Positions 36,868 through 38,111 of a stretch of 38,111 nt of DNA are shown piece after piece (positions within the stretch are counted from its first letter, which is position 1; each line of letters opens with the position of its first letter). Position numbers and translations under genes: made by a program. The notes beneath the pieces were generated by a model, which was not told where the DNA came from, did no database searches, and worked only from the letters and a program-made list of their open reading frames with translations. This DNA comes from an uncultured Granulosicoccaceae bacterium (GTDB lineage Bacteria > Pseudomonadota > Gammaproteobacteria > Granulosicoccales > Granulosicoccaceae). The stretch covers positions 1 through 38,111 of the forward strand of contig CALGKA010000126.1 of the NCBI GenBank assembly GCA_937927895.1, read 5' to 3'.

Positions 36868-37347
36868 TTACAAAACACCATTCTTTAATCTATCTCTTGC
36901 ACTGTTGTTTTTACCTGTTACAGAAACTAGATCACCCACCTTACCTAATCCAAATTTCGGCATATTATTGTAAATAGATTCATGCTGACCGTTCTTTATA
37001 ATATAGGTCTCATGCCAAATTCCTACATCGCCATTACTCCCAACACGCTTATTAAAACGTGCCCAGGCAGGTAAGTGCACGGCGGTTTTGCTTTTAGCAT
37101 AAGCCTCTAACTGATCATAAGAACGCCAATACTGGATCATAATAGACGTACGTCCTATCGAACCTTCATGACTAATAAAACCCAACTCAGGGTTTTGGTA
37201 AAGCTCTTTTAGCATTTTAGGCATTGCTGATGCGACAGGCCACCACTGATGAATCTTCCAAAACGTATTAACGCGAAAGCCTATGAGAAACACCACAAAA
37301 TCACCGTCAATATTTGCGGTCACTCGCTCTTTTATTATGTTACTCAT
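36868..37347 (-). CDS. DUF4188-family monooxygenase-like protein
   Basis: 159 residues behind AGGAAG. FVVFLIGFRVNTFWKIHQWWPV, MIQYWRSYDQLEAYA and GIWHETY match the DUF4188 family, annotated as possible monooxygenases related to the dimeric alpha/beta-barrel fold. Function unproven. Confidence 0.8.
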   Translation of the reverse strand: MSNIIKERVTANIDGDFVVFLIGFRVNTFWKIHQWWPVASAMPKMLKELYQNPELGFISHEGSIGRTSIMIQYWRSYDQLEAYAKSKTAVHLPAWARFNKRVGSNGDVGIWHETYIIKNGQHESIYNNMPKFGLGKVGDLVSVTGKNNSARDRLKNGVL

Positions 37348-37432
37348 TCATCTTCCTTGTGAAGAACTGAAGCAAATGCTATCAATAAATTCGAATCGCA
37401 ACAACACCAAACGATCACAGGCAACTGCCAAA

Positions 37433-38035
37433 TCAAACAGCCTCTTTATTAATAGCAATGGTATAAACATGCGTTTGTGGGTACTGATCTAGCTCCAGAT
37501 GCACAACCGATAATCCGTTATCTAATAACAACTGAACATTCTTATCTATTCCAATACTACTATAATAAAAAGTATCGTCGTGCCATTGATCCGTATGCTC
37601 CCCAATCGCATTGCCAAAGCTATAGATCAATACGCCATTCACAGTTAAAAGACTACACAATTTAGCAAGCACAGGATTTTGCATTTCAATCGGTAGATGA
37701 AAAATGCTATCCCACGCCACCAGGAAGTCATATTTTTCATCTGACTCCCAGGTACAAATATCTTGATGAAGAAACCGATGCCCCGGATGATTCTTACTGG
37801 CCAACGCAACCATCTCTTGAGACACATCAAGCCCTGTCACTGCAAAACCCTTACGTTCTAACGCACGGATAAACCTGCCACCAGCACCACAACCCACATC
37901 TAATGCCTTGCCACCATCAGGCGCAAAAGCAAGAGCTCTTTTAAGCTGACTCATACCATAAGCAGAATCAACATGCCGGTCATGCCACCACTGAGCAATT
38001 TTGTCGTACTTAGCACCTAGTACCTCTGGCTCCAT
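37433..38035 (-). CDS. Class I SAM-dependent methyltransferase
   Basis: 200 residues. The SAM-binding motif LDVGCGAGGRFIRALE is near residue 40, followed by GLDVSQEM and FLVAWDSIFHLP. The substrate is unknown. It is 85 bases upstream of the DUF4188 gene in the same direction. Confidence 0.9.
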   Translation of the reverse strand: MEPEVLGAKYDKIAQWWHDRHVDSAYGMSQLKRALAFAPDGGKALDVGCGAGGRFIRALERKGFAVTGLDVSQEMVALASKNHPGHRFLHQDICTWESDEKYDFLVAWDSIFHLPIEMQNPVLAKLCSLLTVNGVLIYSFGNAIGEHTDQWHDDTFYYSSIGIDKNVQLLLDNGLSVVHLELDQYPQTHVYTIAINKEAV

Positions 38036-38111
38036 ATTTACACCTGCAACTACTTAATAGATTTTGAATCTGCGATCCTACAGCATAAAGTCGAGCTGCA
38101 GATACAGAACA

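Overview
The window looks like chromosomal DNA from a Gram-negative gammaproteobacterium of moderate GC content, probably marine. This rests on gene content: Rsd/AlgQ, CsrA, YcgN, an LpxL-type lipid A acyltransferase, UbiX, class I Fbp, hemL, and a start of ybgC at the left edge. The genus cannot be named from sequence alone. Most genes are housekeeping and appear intact. Many start with TTG or GTG behind good ribosome binding sites.

Layout. 1-2410: the N-terminus of YbgC, a repeat-rich gap, then a secreted Asp-rich calcium-binding repeat protein with a C-terminal sorting-like tail. 2580-6360: sulfate activation, made of a CysD whose N-terminus carries about 300 extra residues resembling a dead IS630-type transposase, overlapped by a CysN-CysC fusion. 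6430-9640: a Yip1-like membrane protein, a membrane-anchored SH3b protein with a His/Tyr/Asp-rich tail, and csrA. 9825-14800: a periplasmic binding protein, a large PAS-GGDEF-EAL protein and a second SH3b protein; together with csrA this is a signalling block. 14866-20450: GNAT, ubiX, DUF3047, a flavin-oxidoreductase-like protein, rsd, ycgN, fbp and a small rubredoxin gene. 20586-23470: hemL, a sulfotransferase-like gene and a crotonase. 23595-30343: a cell-envelope group (penicillin-binding-like serine hydrolase, GT61 glycosyltransferase, MFS transporter coupled to a phospholipase-A2-like lipoprotein, polysaccharide deacetylase). 31322-38035: ppa, an lpxL-like gene, a short-chain dehydrogenase, DUF533, a DegT aminotransferase, DUF4188 and a methyltransferase.

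The most unusual content is twofold. First is the transposase-relic/CysD fusion at the head of the sulfate assimilation operon. Second is a set of dispersed non-coding repeats. A composite element follows the stop codons of three unrelated genes (positions 836, 16101 and 31322), always in the same orientation relative to the gene. It is built from GC-rich mini-palindrome tandems and a conserved box, and at two of the three loci it is followed by a MITE-like element of about 157 bp. That MITE-like element also occurs as two tandem pairs with a 227 bp period. Two further large palindromic elements lie at 507-630 and 33947-34116. No rRNA, tRNA, CRISPR array or intact insertion sequence was recognised.
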